A stretch of 37,484 nt of DNA, taken from Mycolicibacterium palauense (GTDB lineage: Bacteria > Actinomycetota > Actinomycetes > Mycobacteriales > Mycobacteriaceae). A program made the translations under genes and the position numbers. Where the stretch lies: the NCBI RefSeq assembly GCF_002592005.1, contig NZ_NVQF01000062.1, forward strand, positions 1 through 37,484. Direction: 5' to 3'. The notes beneath the pieces are model-generated. The model saw only the letters and a program-made list of their open reading frames with translations, ran no database searches and had not been told where the DNA came from. Positions 16,275 to 23,269 of the stretch are shown piece after piece; the stretch's first letter is position 1, and every line of letters starts with the position of its first letter.

Positions 16275-16979
16275 TTACGTTTGCAGCGTCGCCAGCGCCT
16301 CGGAGGCGCCCGTCACCCGGATGTCGACGGCGCGAATCTCCGGTGTCGGGATGCTCGTCGCCGCCGACAGTCCCGTGGCCTCGTCACCGGCCGGCCGCCA
16401 GGACCCCACGGTGGTCTGGCGTCCGTCAACGGTGGTCACCACCAGGTCGTAGCTGTCGATGTCGCGCGCCCAGGCCTTGGTGTACTCACACGACCAGCTC
16501 AGTTCGGTGCCCCACTTCTTCTCGGTCACGGCCAGCTGCGCGGTGATACCGCCCCGCGGCCCGGGGGTCATGTCCTGCATGGCGACGGTCTGCGTCACCG
16601 GCGCAGACCCGGGAAACACCGTCGCACCCACGATTCCGCCGATGATCAGCATCGCCGCCGCGGCCGCGACAGCCGCGGTGAGCACCGTGCGCCGGGTCCG
16701 GCGGTCCCGCTTGGCGGCCGCGGCGGCCAGGGACGGCAGCAGGTCGGCCCGGGCCTCGGCCCGGTGTTCGGTCGTGGGTTCGACGGGGTCCTCGAGCAGG
16801 CCCAGGGCCTCCTCCTGGGGAAGGGCTTCCAGCAGTGCGGGCAGTTCGGTGAGCTCGGCGAGTTCGGCGGCGCGGTCGGGGTTTTCGGCGAGATAGGCCT
16901 CATAGGTTCGCCGGTCCTGCGCGTCGAGGGCACCGAGGATGTATGCGGCGTCCCATTCGGCGAGGTTGTCGTCGGTCAC
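16275..16979 (-). CDS. Membrane anti-sigma factor, RslA/RskA-like
   Basis: 234 residues from GTG 16979, whose GTGA overlaps the sigma factor stop, indicating translational coupling. The N-terminal cytoplasmic domain starts LAEWDAAYILGALDAQDRR (as in RslA and RskA). One membrane helix spans about 99-122. The remaining 110 residues are extracytoplasmic (RskA-type C-terminal domain). The zinc/redox motif I recall from RslA (His...Cys-x-x-Cys) is not present: the position of CPEC reads NPDR, and no His precedes WDAAY. The protein should hold its partner sigma factor inactive at the membrane and release it on an envelope signal, probably by proteolysis rather than by a thiol switch. Confidence 0.8.
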   Translation of the reverse strand: MTDDNLAEWDAAYILGALDAQDRRTYEAYLAENPDRAAELAELTELPALLEALPQEEALGLLEDPVEPTTEHRAEARADLLPSLAAAAAKRDRRTRRTVLTAAVAAAAAMLIIGGIVGATVFPGSAPVTQTVAMQDMTPGPRGGITAQLAVTEKKWGTELSWSCEYTKAWARDIDSYDLVVTTVDGRQTTVGSWRPAGDEATGLSAATSIPTPEIRAVDIRVTGASEALATLQT

Positions 16980-17521
16980 TGAACGACCCCCCTTTCCTGC
17001 AGCGTGTTGCGGAGTGCCCGCAGCCCGTAGTGGAGCCGGGATTTCACGGTGCCCGGCGGTATCCGTTCGTGTTCGGCGATGTCGGCGACGGTCTGGCCCA
17101 GGTAGTAGGCCCGCACGAGGACCGTGCGGTGGTCGTGGGTGAGGGTCTTGAGTGCCTCCGCGACGATCAGCTTGTCGAACGCGGGTCCCGTCCCGTCGGG
17201 TGTCGGCTGCTCGGGAAGAACCTCGGTCTTCAGCTCGCGCGCGTACCGGGCGCTGCGCCGGTCGTCGATCACCTGATTGCGGGCCACGGTGAACAGCCAC
17301 GCGCGCACGGCCTCGGTCGGCTGCTCCAACATCTCGGGCTTGCGCCACAGCCGCAGCAGCGACTCCTGGACCACATCCTCGGCGAACGGCATGTCTCCCC
17401 TGGTCAGCTTGAGCACGTAGCGCAGCAGCGGCTGTGCATGGGCGTCGTGGACGGCCCGCAGCAGAACGCCCCGGTCGGTGCCGTCGTCCTGTCGAGGGGG
17501 CCGGCGGTCGGAACCGGTCAT
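16976..17521 (-). CDS. sigL: ECF RNA polymerase sigma factor, SigL-like
   Basis: 181 residues from ATG 17521. Region 2 is AEDVVQESLLRLWRKPEML followed by RAWLFTVARNQVIDDRRSAR. Region 4 is LTHDHRTVLVRAYYLGQTVA, then DIAEHERIPPGTVKSRLHYG and LRALRNTLQERGV. The length and both blocks closely match my memory of mycobacterial SigL (177 residues), including the RAWLFTVARN and TVKSRLHY stretches. ECF sigma factors direct RNA polymerase to a small regulon when released from their anti-sigma factor. The gene heads a two-gene operon and has a SigL-type promoter upstream, which suggests positive autoregulation. The symbol is by resemblance; a paralogue is possible. Confidence 0.75.
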   Translation of the reverse strand: MTGSDRRPPRQDDGTDRGVLLRAVHDAHAQPLLRYVLKLTRGDMPFAEDVVQESLLRLWRKPEMLEQPTEAVRAWLFTVARNQVIDDRRSARYARELKTEVLPEQPTPDGTGPAFDKLIVAEALKTLTHDHRTVLVRAYYLGQTVADIAEHERIPPGTVKSRLHYGLRALRNTLQERGVVQ

Positions 17522-17562
17522 GTGTCGTCCACCGCGCATCCTTTGCTCTCGTCCTACCGACT

Positions 17563-17590
17563 GCAACGAAGCGGCACCGCGCACGGTTCA
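17563..17590 (-). promoter_or_regulatory. SigL-type autoregulatory promoter
   Basis: On the minus strand TGAACC (17585-17590) is followed after exactly 16 bp by CGTTGC (17563-17568), about 40 bp before ATG 17521. The published SigL consensus, as I recall it, is TGAACC - 16 to 18 bp - CGT, so the sigma factor probably drives its own operon. Confidence 0.65.
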
Positions 17591-18043
17591 CCCGGCCGTC
17601 GCCCGGCGGCGGGGAGCGCCTGCGTCGGCACCGGAGGTGGTCGAGCCGGCACGCACACCCGGAGGAGTCCGGCGCGTCTCCACGCTACGAGTCCCCGGCG
17701 GGTCGTGCAGGGAATCGGGCTGCCCGGTGTGGGGGCGGAGGGTCTTCGCCGGCTACCGCTCTCGGTCGAAGCGGTCTCGCCGGTCTCGGCCGACGGCGCA
17801 CGGGACGGCCGGATCAGCCGTCACCACCGGTCAACCACGACCGAATCGGCCACGGTGGCGTAGCGTCAGAGCCGAGCCGTTTCGTTGTCACGGTGCCCCG
17901 GCGAGCGCGATGCCACGGGATGAGACCCAGGGACCACCCACGGACAATGTGATTCCTCCGTCGCCTCGCGCCCGTGGGGCGGTCGATGCCGACCGTGAAG
18001 GAATACCCGTGGACAGCGCGGACCCCGCCAAGGTGCTTCGACG
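17591..18043. other. Long intergenic stretch with no supportable gene
   Basis: About 450 bases between the sigma operon promoter and the tandem repeat before the DUF5994 gene. Several frames stay open on both strands because of GC content, but none shows a family resemblance, a good ribosome site or a consistent codon pattern. TAGCGT at 17861-17866 could be a -10 element for the downstream gene. Confidence 0.5.
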
Positions 18044-18091
18044 GAGAACACCGCCGAGAACACCGCCGAGAACACCGCCGAGAACACCGCC
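18044..18091. repeat. Four tandem copies of a 12-bp unit
   Basis: Four exact copies of GAGAACACCGCC. Read in the frame of the following DUF5994 gene, they encode Glu-Asn-Thr-Ala four times, with well-biased codons. Because the unit is a multiple of three, copy number could vary without frameshift. Confidence 0.9.
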
Positions 18092-18124
18092 GCCACACCG
18101 CCGCCGTCGGCGGGATCACCGCTG

Positions 18125-18574
18125 ATGACCAAGGCGACAGCGACCCGACGGCGCGCCAACCCGGTGCGGTTGTCGGTGGCCCGCGAACTCGGTGGCGACA
18201 TCGACGGTGCGTGGTGGCCGCGCGCCGACCGCATCACCAATGAGCTGCCCGATCTCATCGAGACCCTGACCCCGATGCTCGGCGACGTCGTCTCGATCAA
18301 CGTCAACTGGCCGCCGCTGCAGCGCCCGCCCGACCTCAATTGGATGGGCTGGGAACGCAAGGCCCAGCACATCATGACCGTCACCGGAGCACAGGCGACG
18401 GTCAACCTGCTCATCGTCGCGTACTCGACCAACAACGCCCTGGCACTGATGGTGCTTCGGCGGGCCGCCAACCTGCCGATCGATGCCGCCGACCGCGACA
18501 AGCCGGCGTTCCTCACCGCCGGATCGGTTCTCCGGCTGGCCCGGCAACAACTGTCCTGCACCGACAGCACCTGA
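18125..18574 (+). CDS. DUF5994 family protein
   Basis: 149 residues from ATG 18125. The conserved block ARELGGDIDGAWWPRADRI, then TNELPDLIETL, GDVVSINVNWPPLQRPPDLN and GWERKAQHIM, is typical of the actinobacterial DUF5994 family, whose role is unknown. The same frame remains open upstream through (ENTA)4 and ATPPPSAGSPL without a start codon until TGA 17996-17998. The true N-terminus may therefore be longer through a frameshift, or ATG 18125 may simply be the start. It stands alone between the sigma operon and the DUF808 gene. Confidence 0.75.
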   Translation: MTKATATRRRANPVRLSVARELGGDIDGAWWPRADRITNELPDLIETLTPMLGDVVSINVNWPPLQRPPDLNWMGWERKAQHIMTVTGAQATVNLLIVAYSTNNALALMVLRRAANLPIDAADRDKPAFLTAGSVLRLARQQLSCTDST

Positions 18575-18652
18575 GCACCGCGTCCCGGGCCTTCCCGCGC
18601 CGCCGCCGAGCCGGCCGCGCGACGGTAGCCTTCCAGCCATGACGGTGACTCG

Positions 18653-19624
18653 ATGAGCGCGGGTCTGTTCGGCCTCCTCGACGACATCGCGGCCATCGCG
18701 CGGCTCGCGGCCGCCTCGGTCGACGACATCGGCGCCGCGGCCGGTCGTGCCACCGCGAAGGCGGCCGGGGTGGTCATCGACGACACCGCTGTGACCCCGC
18801 AGTACGTGCACGGCATCGCCGCCGAGCGCGAGCTGCCGATCATCGCGCGGATCGCGCGCGGGTCCCTGCGCAACAAGCTGGTGTTCATTCTGCCGGCGGC
18901 GTTGCTGCTCAGCCAGTTCGTGCCCTGGTTGTTGACGCCCATCCTGATGGTCGGTGCCACCTATCTGTGTTTCGAGGGCGCCGAGAAGGTGTGGGGGCGT
19001 CTGCTCGGCCACCAGAACCATGCCCTGCCGGCCGCCGTCGTCGGGCCGGACGCCGAACGCGCGGTGACCACGGGGGCGATCCGCACCGATTTCATCCTCT
19101 CCGCGGAAATCATGGTCATCGCGCTCAACGAGGTCACCGACCAGCCCTTCCTGCCGCGGCTGATCATCCTGGCCGTCGTGGCCGTGGTCATCACCGCCGC
19201 CGTCTACGGTGTCGTGGCCCTCATCGTCAAGATGGACGACATCGGACTGGCTCTCGCGCAGCGGGATTCCCGGTTCAGCCAGCGGGTCGGGCGCGGCCTG
19301 GTGCACGCGATGCCGCGACTGTTGGCGGCGTTGTCGCTGATCGGCACGGTGGCGATGCTGTGGGTCGGCGGCCACATCCTCCTGGTCGGCAGCGACGAAC
19401 TGGGCTGGCACACCCTCTACGGCTGGGTGCACCACCTCGAGGAGGCCGTGCGCCACGGTGCCGCCGGGATCGGCGCGCCGCTGGCCTGGCTGGTCAACAC
19501 CGCCGCCTCCGCCGTGATCGGCTTCGCGGTCGGGTCGCTGGCGGTGGGGATCATCCACCTGCTGCCGTTCGGCCGGGCAGACAGCCGGGGAGAGAAGGCT
19601 GCCGACCGGCACGATGCCGCGTAG
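18653..19624 (+). CDS. DUF808 family inner-membrane protein (YedI-like)
   Basis: 323 residues from ATG 18653. The start MSAGLFGLLDDIAAIARLAA, then KAAGVVIDDTAVTPQYVHG and SLRNKLVFILPAALLLSQF, is diagnostic for DUF808/YedI. About six hydrophobic segments follow (near 78-108, 160-180, 220-250, 280-310). The conserved amphipathic N-terminus is cytoplasmic. The function of the family is not established. The gene ends three bases from the convergent sulfurtransferase gene. Confidence 0.85.
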   Translation: MSAGLFGLLDDIAAIARLAAASVDDIGAAAGRATAKAAGVVIDDTAVTPQYVHGIAAERELPIIARIARGSLRNKLVFILPAALLLSQFVPWLLTPILMVGATYLCFEGAEKVWGRLLGHQNHALPAAVVGPDAERAVTTGAIRTDFILSAEIMVIALNEVTDQPFLPRLIILAVVAVVITAAVYGVVALIVKMDDIGLALAQRDSRFSQRVGRGLVHAMPRLLAALSLIGTVAMLWVGGHILLVGSDELGWHTLYGWVHHLEEAVRHGAAGIGAPLAWLVNTAASAVIGFAVGSLAVGIIHLLPFGRADSRGEKAADRHDAA

Positions 19625-19627
19625 CGG

Positions 19628-20497
19628 TCAGCCGGGGTCCGGACCGGTGGCCGCCGGGCGCGCGGGGTCACCGCTCCATTCCGACCACGAGCCCGGGTAC
19701 AGCGCGGCCTCGATCCCGGCGATCGCCAGCGCGGCGATCTGATGGGTGGCCGTCACACCGGACCCGCAGTACACGGTCACCGGTGTTGCCCCGGCCAGGT
19801 CGGTGAAGCGCCGCCGCAACTCCTCGGCGCCGCGGAAGGTGCCGGCGCCGGTCAAATTGTCCGAGGTCGGGGCCGACAGTGCGCCCGGGATGTGCCCGGC
19901 GCGGGGGTCCAACGGCTCCTCGTCGCCGCGGTAGCGCGCCGCCGCCCGAGCGTCGAGCACCACGTGACCGGCGGAGGCCGCGCGCTCGGCGACGGTGTCG
20001 GCGTCGACGGAGGGCAGGTGATCGAGGCCGTCGATGCACACCGTGCCCGCGCCGGGCACCGGGTCGCCCGTCTCGACGGGCAGGCCCGCCTGCTTCCACG
20101 CCGGCCAGCCGCCGTCGAGCAGGCGGACGTCCTGAAGCCCGGCCGCCCGCAGCAGCCACCACGCGCGAGCGGCGGCCTGGTTGTTCCAGGCGTCGTAGAC
20201 GATCACGGTGTCGCCGGGATGCAGGCCCCAGCGCCGCGCCGCGCCCTGCAGTGCGGCCGGGGTGGGCAGCGGGTGGCGACCCCGCCCGCTGACGGTGTGA
20301 TCGGACAGTTCGGTGTCGAGATCGACGTAGACCGCGCCGGGAATGTGCCCGGCGCGATAGGCCGCGCGGCCGTCGGGTTCGTTCAGGGTCCAGCGCACGT
20401 CGAGGATGCGGGTGCGTTCTGCGGCCGTCCCGGAAACCTCGGGAAGACCCCCCGAAAGACGAAGCGCCAATTCGTCGGGAGAGATCAGAACGTCCAC
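19628..20497 (-). CDS. Thiosulfate/3-mercaptopyruvate sulfurtransferase (tandem rhodanese)
   Basis: 289 residues from GTG 20497, with GAGGAG six bases upstream. There are two rhodanese domains. The inactive N-terminal one (about 1-140) has ILDVRW and AGHIPGAVYVDLD. The catalytic one (about 160-285) has VVLDARAAARYRG, AGHIPGALSAP and nucleophile Cys244 in VYCGSGVTA. The loop CGSGV(T) is closer to mercaptopyruvate sulfurtransferases than to the CRKGVT of thiosulfate rhodaneses. It transfers sulfane sulfur to thiols or cyanide in the cytoplasm. It lies downstream of the thioesterase gene on the same strand, separated by about 100 bp that consist of degenerate tandem repeats. Confidence 0.88.
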   Translation of the reverse strand: MDVLISPDELALRLSGGLPEVSGTAAERTRILDVRWTLNEPDGRAAYRAGHIPGAVYVDLDTELSDHTVSGRGRHPLPTPAALQGAARRWGLHPGDTVIVYDAWNNQAAARAWWLLRAAGLQDVRLLDGGWPAWKQAGLPVETGDPVPGAGTVCIDGLDHLPSVDADTVAERAASAGHVVLDARAAARYRGDEEPLDPRAGHIPGALSAPTSDNLTGAGTFRGAEELRRRFTDLAGATPVTVYCGSGVTATHQIAALAIAGIEAALYPGSWSEWSGDPARPAATGPDPG

Positions 20498-20510
20498 TCC
20501 GAGCTCCTCT

Positions 20511-20617
20511 GCGGGTTGGGCCTGCGGGTTGGGCTTACGGGTTGGGCCTGGGATCTGGGCCCCGCGGGTTGGGCCCCGCGAATTGAGCCTGCGAATTGAG
20601 CCTACGAATTGAGACGC
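20511..20617. repeat. Degenerate 13-14 bp minisatellite
   Basis: Eight consecutive units of 13-14 bp resembling GCGGGTTGGGCCT (first half) and GCGAATTGAGCCT (last three). It fills the gap between the thioesterase and sulfurtransferase genes and extends over the thioesterase stop codon (20602-20604), so the repeat encodes its last residues. The two unit variants are grouped, which suggests stepwise expansion. Confidence 0.8.
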
Positions 20618-21462
20618 GGCGGCCGGAAGGCCTCCGCGGGCTGGGCCAGGGCGACCGCGATGGCGCTGCCGATCGGGCCCCGTCGGTCGAACAGCGTCGC
20701 CGACCCCGATGCCACCCCGGCGTCGCCGAAGTGGCTGTGCGCGGCCAGTCCGATGTGCTCGCCCTCGGGCAGGCGGGCCAGCGAGATGGTGAAGTCGGCG
20801 TTGATGTAGCGCAGCCCGCCGGTACCCCAGTGCGTGAGCGCGCTGGTGACGTCGCCGGCCAGCGCGACCCGGTCGAACGGGGTGAGCGCCTCGCCGTCGA
20901 TCAACGGCCGCAGCTCGCGGACCCAGGCGTACTTGGGTCCCGGATCCCGGGCCCACTGCTCGCCCGTCCCGCCCAGAATCCCGGTGCCGGTGTCGGCGCC
21001 ATAGGCCCAGAGCAGAAACGGCATGTCGGCGGCCGGGGCGGCAGGCTCGTCGGGAATCGGCGGCATCGTCACCGGCGCCGACCACACCTGGCCCTCCGGA
21101 TGCGGGCCGCGCCGCAGGAACACCGCGCTGGCCCGGGCACTCACCACGTCGTTCTGCAGCAGCTCCGCGTCGACCACCTTGATGCGTTTGCCCTCTCGGC
21201 GCACCGTGGCCCGCACCTGCAGTGGGGCCATGAAGGTGGGCCGCAGCAGGTCGACGGTCAGCCGGGCCGGCTGCAGCTCCGGTGCGGCCCCGGCACGGTC
21301 CACGGCGCGCCCGAGCAGACCGCCGAGGATGTGGCCACTGACGGTGGCGCCCCAGGGACCCTGCGCCGCCGGGCGCGGGACGAAGCGGTCGCCGTCGACG
21401 GCGAAGAAGGCGTCGGGCCGGGTGGGGTCGGTTTCGACCGGAGGTGAGGGCTGCGTGCTCAC
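20602..21462 (-). CDS. Double-hotdog acyl-CoA thioesterase-like protein
   Basis: 286 residues from GTG 21462, chosen because a -10 element TAGTGT (21470-21475) lies seven bases upstream, giving a leaderless transcript; GTG 21471 is an alternative. The sequence fits the actinobacterial thioesterase family with two hotdog halves (TesB-like/4HBT_3): GPWGATVSGHILGGLLGRAV, RLTVDLLRPTFMAPLQ in the first half, and LRYINADFTISLARLPEGEH, GDAGVASGSATLFD in the second. It would hydrolyse acyl-CoA, or act as a dehydratase-like hotdog protein. Its last residues derive from the minisatellite at 20511-20617. Confidence 0.75.
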   Translation of the reverse strand: MSTQPSPPVETDPTRPDAFFAVDGDRFVPRPAAQGPWGATVSGHILGGLLGRAVDRAGAAPELQPARLTVDLLRPTFMAPLQVRATVRREGKRIKVVDAELLQNDVVSARASAVFLRRGPHPEGQVWSAPVTMPPIPDEPAAPAADMPFLLWAYGADTGTGILGGTGEQWARDPGPKYAWVRELRPLIDGEALTPFDRVALAGDVTSALTHWGTGGLRYINADFTISLARLPEGEHIGLAAHSHFGDAGVASGSATLFDRRGPIGSAIAVALAQPAEAFRPPRLNS

Positions 21463-21574
21463 CCCGGTCACACTAAGCCAGTCGGGTTGCCGGTCGGGTT
21501 GCGGCCCCGATGACCGGGACGGTCGAGGACCTCCCCGGACCCTCCGGGACATGCCGGGAAAAGCCAGGACGCGA

Positions 21575-21602
21575 TTGACACTGAGGGCCGGAACTGTAAC
21601 GT
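21575..21602 (+). promoter_or_regulatory. Vegetative promoter of the phosphotransferase gene
   Basis: TTGACA (21575-21580) and TAACGT (21597-21602) are separated by 16 bp. The predicted start is near 21609, leaving a short leader with GAGGAGG before GTG 21631. Confidence 0.65.
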
Positions 21603-21630
21603 GTGCTCAGCTCATCGAGGAGGTGCCGCC

Positions 21631-22710
21631 GTGACCGCAACATCTGCCGCGTCCCCCGGGGCGATCCCGTCCGGGCCCGAGGACGTCACTGCCGGGTGGC
21701 TCTCGGGTGTGCTCGGCGCCGACATCACCGATGTGCGGGTGACGCCGGTGGGCACCGGTCAGACCGGCGCGACCTATCGGCTGGTCCCTACCTACGCCGA
21801 CGGTCCGGGCTGGCATCCCGCCACGCTGGTGGCCAAACTGCCGTCCCAGGACGAGGAGGTGCGCCAGCGGGTGGCGTTGGGGTACCGGGCCGAATACGCC
21901 TTCTATACCGAGGCCGCGGGCACCCTGCAGGTTCCGCTGCCGCGGGTCTACCACTGCGCCATCGACCGCGACGGCGCCGATTTCGTGCTGCTGATGGCCG
22001 ACCTGGCGCCGGCGGTCCAAGCCGACCAGATCCGGGGCTGCTCCGAGCAGGAGGCGCGGTTGGCGGCCGTCGCGCTGGCCGGGTTGCACGGCCCCCGGTG
22101 GTGCGACCCCCGTTGGCTGAGCTTCTCCGGGGCCACGATGCCCAGGGCCGACCCGGCGTTCGCCGCGGGGCTGGGCCAGCTGGCGGTGAGTGCCGCGGAG
22201 ACCACGGTCGCCAAGCTCGGCGAGCGGATGTCGGCCGCCGACCGCGCGACCCTGGCCGAGGCCGCCGCGGCCATCGAACCGTGGCTGCTGGTCGCGCCGG
22301 AGAGGTTTGCCCTGCTGCACGGCGACTTCCGCGCGGACAACCTGCTGTTCGATCCGGCGCGGAGCCGGGTGACCGTCGTGGACTGGCAGACCCTGACGGT
22401 CGGCCTGCCGGCGCGTGACCTGAGCTATTTCACGGCGACCAGCCTGGTGCCCGAACTGCGCGCCGGCACCGAGCGCGGGCTGGTGGAGGTCTATCACGAC
22501 GCCCTGCAGCGCCACGGCGTCACCGACTACGACCGGGAAACCTGTTGGCAGGACTACCGTCTGGGCGTCCTGCAGGTGCCGTTGATCACCACGTTCGGGT
22601 TCGCCTTCGCCGCGGCGACGGACCGGGGCGACGACATGGTGCTGACCATGCTCGAGCGTGGCTGTCGGGCGATCCGCGAGTTGGGCACCCTCGACCTCCT
22701 CACCGGGTGA
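21631..22710 (+). CDS. Aminoglycoside/choline-kinase-fold phosphotransferase
   Basis: 359 residues from GTG 21631, with GAGGAGG seven bases upstream. The kinase fold is complete: GTGQTGATYRLVP loop, Lys in LVAKLPS, catalytic Asp232 in LLHGDFRADNLLFD, and metal-binding Asp251 in VVDWQ. In mycobacteria many such APH/ecdysteroid-kinase-like proteins sit near acyl-CoA dehydrogenases; here the neighbour is a thioesterase across a divergent promoter region. The phosphate acceptor is unknown, and there is no evidence that this is an antibiotic resistance gene. Its TGA is directly followed by the stop codon of the convergent whiB gene. Confidence 0.8.
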   Translation: MTATSAASPGAIPSGPEDVTAGWLSGVLGADITDVRVTPVGTGQTGATYRLVPTYADGPGWHPATLVAKLPSQDEEVRQRVALGYRAEYAFYTEAAGTLQVPLPRVYHCAIDRDGADFVLLMADLAPAVQADQIRGCSEQEARLAAVALAGLHGPRWCDPRWLSFSGATMPRADPAFAAGLGQLAVSAAETTVAKLGERMSAADRATLAEAAAAIEPWLLVAPERFALLHGDFRADNLLFDPARSRVTVVDWQTLTVGLPARDLSYFTATSLVPELRAGTERGLVEVYHDALQRHGVTDYDRETCWQDYRLGVLQVPLITTFGFAFAAATDRGDDMVLTMLERGCRAIRELGTLDLLTG

Positions 22711-23127
22711 TCAGGCCGCCTTCTGCGGATCGGCCTGCGGGGCAGGCAGATGGATGACGGCGGCCACCGCTGCGACCGGGGTCGTCTCCCGGCGGGCCAG
22801 CAGATTCTCGCTTTCCGGTAGCTCGCGCGGGTTGAGCTCCCCGGCCGCGATCCGGCGCAGAACCGCGTGCGCCGCGGCGAGTTGGTGCCGCTTGCGGTAC
22901 TGCCCGCCGGGCAGCTTGATGCCGGCCCAGACGCCGTACTCCTCACCGTGCTCCACCGCGTGCCCGGCGCACCGGCGCTGCTGGGCGAGCGGGCAGCGGC
23001 GCAGGCACTGCAGCCGCGCCTCGACGGCGGACTGCTCGTAGACGCGGGCCTTGGCGGCGCCGTCGCTGCCGTCGTCGTCGGCGTAGCCGAACCACAGGTC
23101 GGGATTCTGCGAGCACGGGATGTTCAT
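22711..23127 (-). CDS. whiB5: WhiB-family iron-sulfur regulator, WhiB5 type
   Basis: 138 residues from ATG 23127 (M. tuberculosis WhiB5 has 139, from memory). Cluster ligands are Cys5, Cys41, Cys45 and Cys53. The spacing C-x3-C-x7-C departs from the usual C-x2-C-x5-C; I recall the CX3C variant as peculiar to WhiB5. A G-[VI]-W turn follows (EEYGVWAGIK, 62-71), then the basic RKRHQLAAAHAVLRR. WhiB proteins bind a [4Fe-4S] cluster and regulate transcription in response to redox or NO, often with sigma factor A. The gene is divergent from an Rv0023-like HTH regulator with repeated sites in between. It lies next to the genes that are its neighbours in M. tuberculosis, suggesting it controls this ESX-linked block. 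Confidence 0.9.
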   Translation of the reverse strand: MNIPCSQNPDLWFGYADDDGSDGAAKARVYEQSAVEARLQCLRRCPLAQQRRCAGHAVEHGEEYGVWAGIKLPGGQYRKRHQLAAAHAVLRRIAAGELNPRELPESENLLARRETTPVAAVAAVIHLPAPQADPQKAA

Positions 23128-23148
23128 GGGTGGACCCTCTCGTTCGGA

Positions 23149-23217
23149 ACGTCGACGAAAGCGTATACGCAAAATCGCACGAAGTGCAAGAGAAACGTTG
23201 ATGAAAACGTATATACA
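23149..23217. promoter_or_regulatory. Two 23-bp direct repeats between whiB5 and the HTH gene
   Basis: Copies at 23149-23171 and 23195-23217 match at 18 of 23 positions, with starts 46 bp apart. The core is GA(C/T)GAAA(G/A)CGTATA. The first copy contains the perfect palindrome GCGTATACGC (23161-23170). These are likely operators for the XRE regulator or WhiB5. A -10 TACCAT (23240-23245) for the plus-strand gene lies just downstream. Confidence 0.55.
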
Positions 23218-23269
23218 TTCGGCGATGGGGGTCGCTGTGTACCATCCCTCCCATGGCCGGAGGGCAACG

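Noticed and set aside
17478..18125. 215-codon plus-strand frame in the sigma/DUF5994 gap
   Set aside because: It begins antisense to the sigma gene and is mostly Arg/Pro/Ser low complexity from GC-rich DNA. Only its last 40 codons are mentioned as a possible shifted N-terminus.
21631..22710. Antibiotic resistance gene (aminoglycoside phosphotransferase)
   Set aside because: The fold is shared by many small-molecule kinases, and the sequence fits the mycobacterial metabolic type rather than known resistance enzymes.
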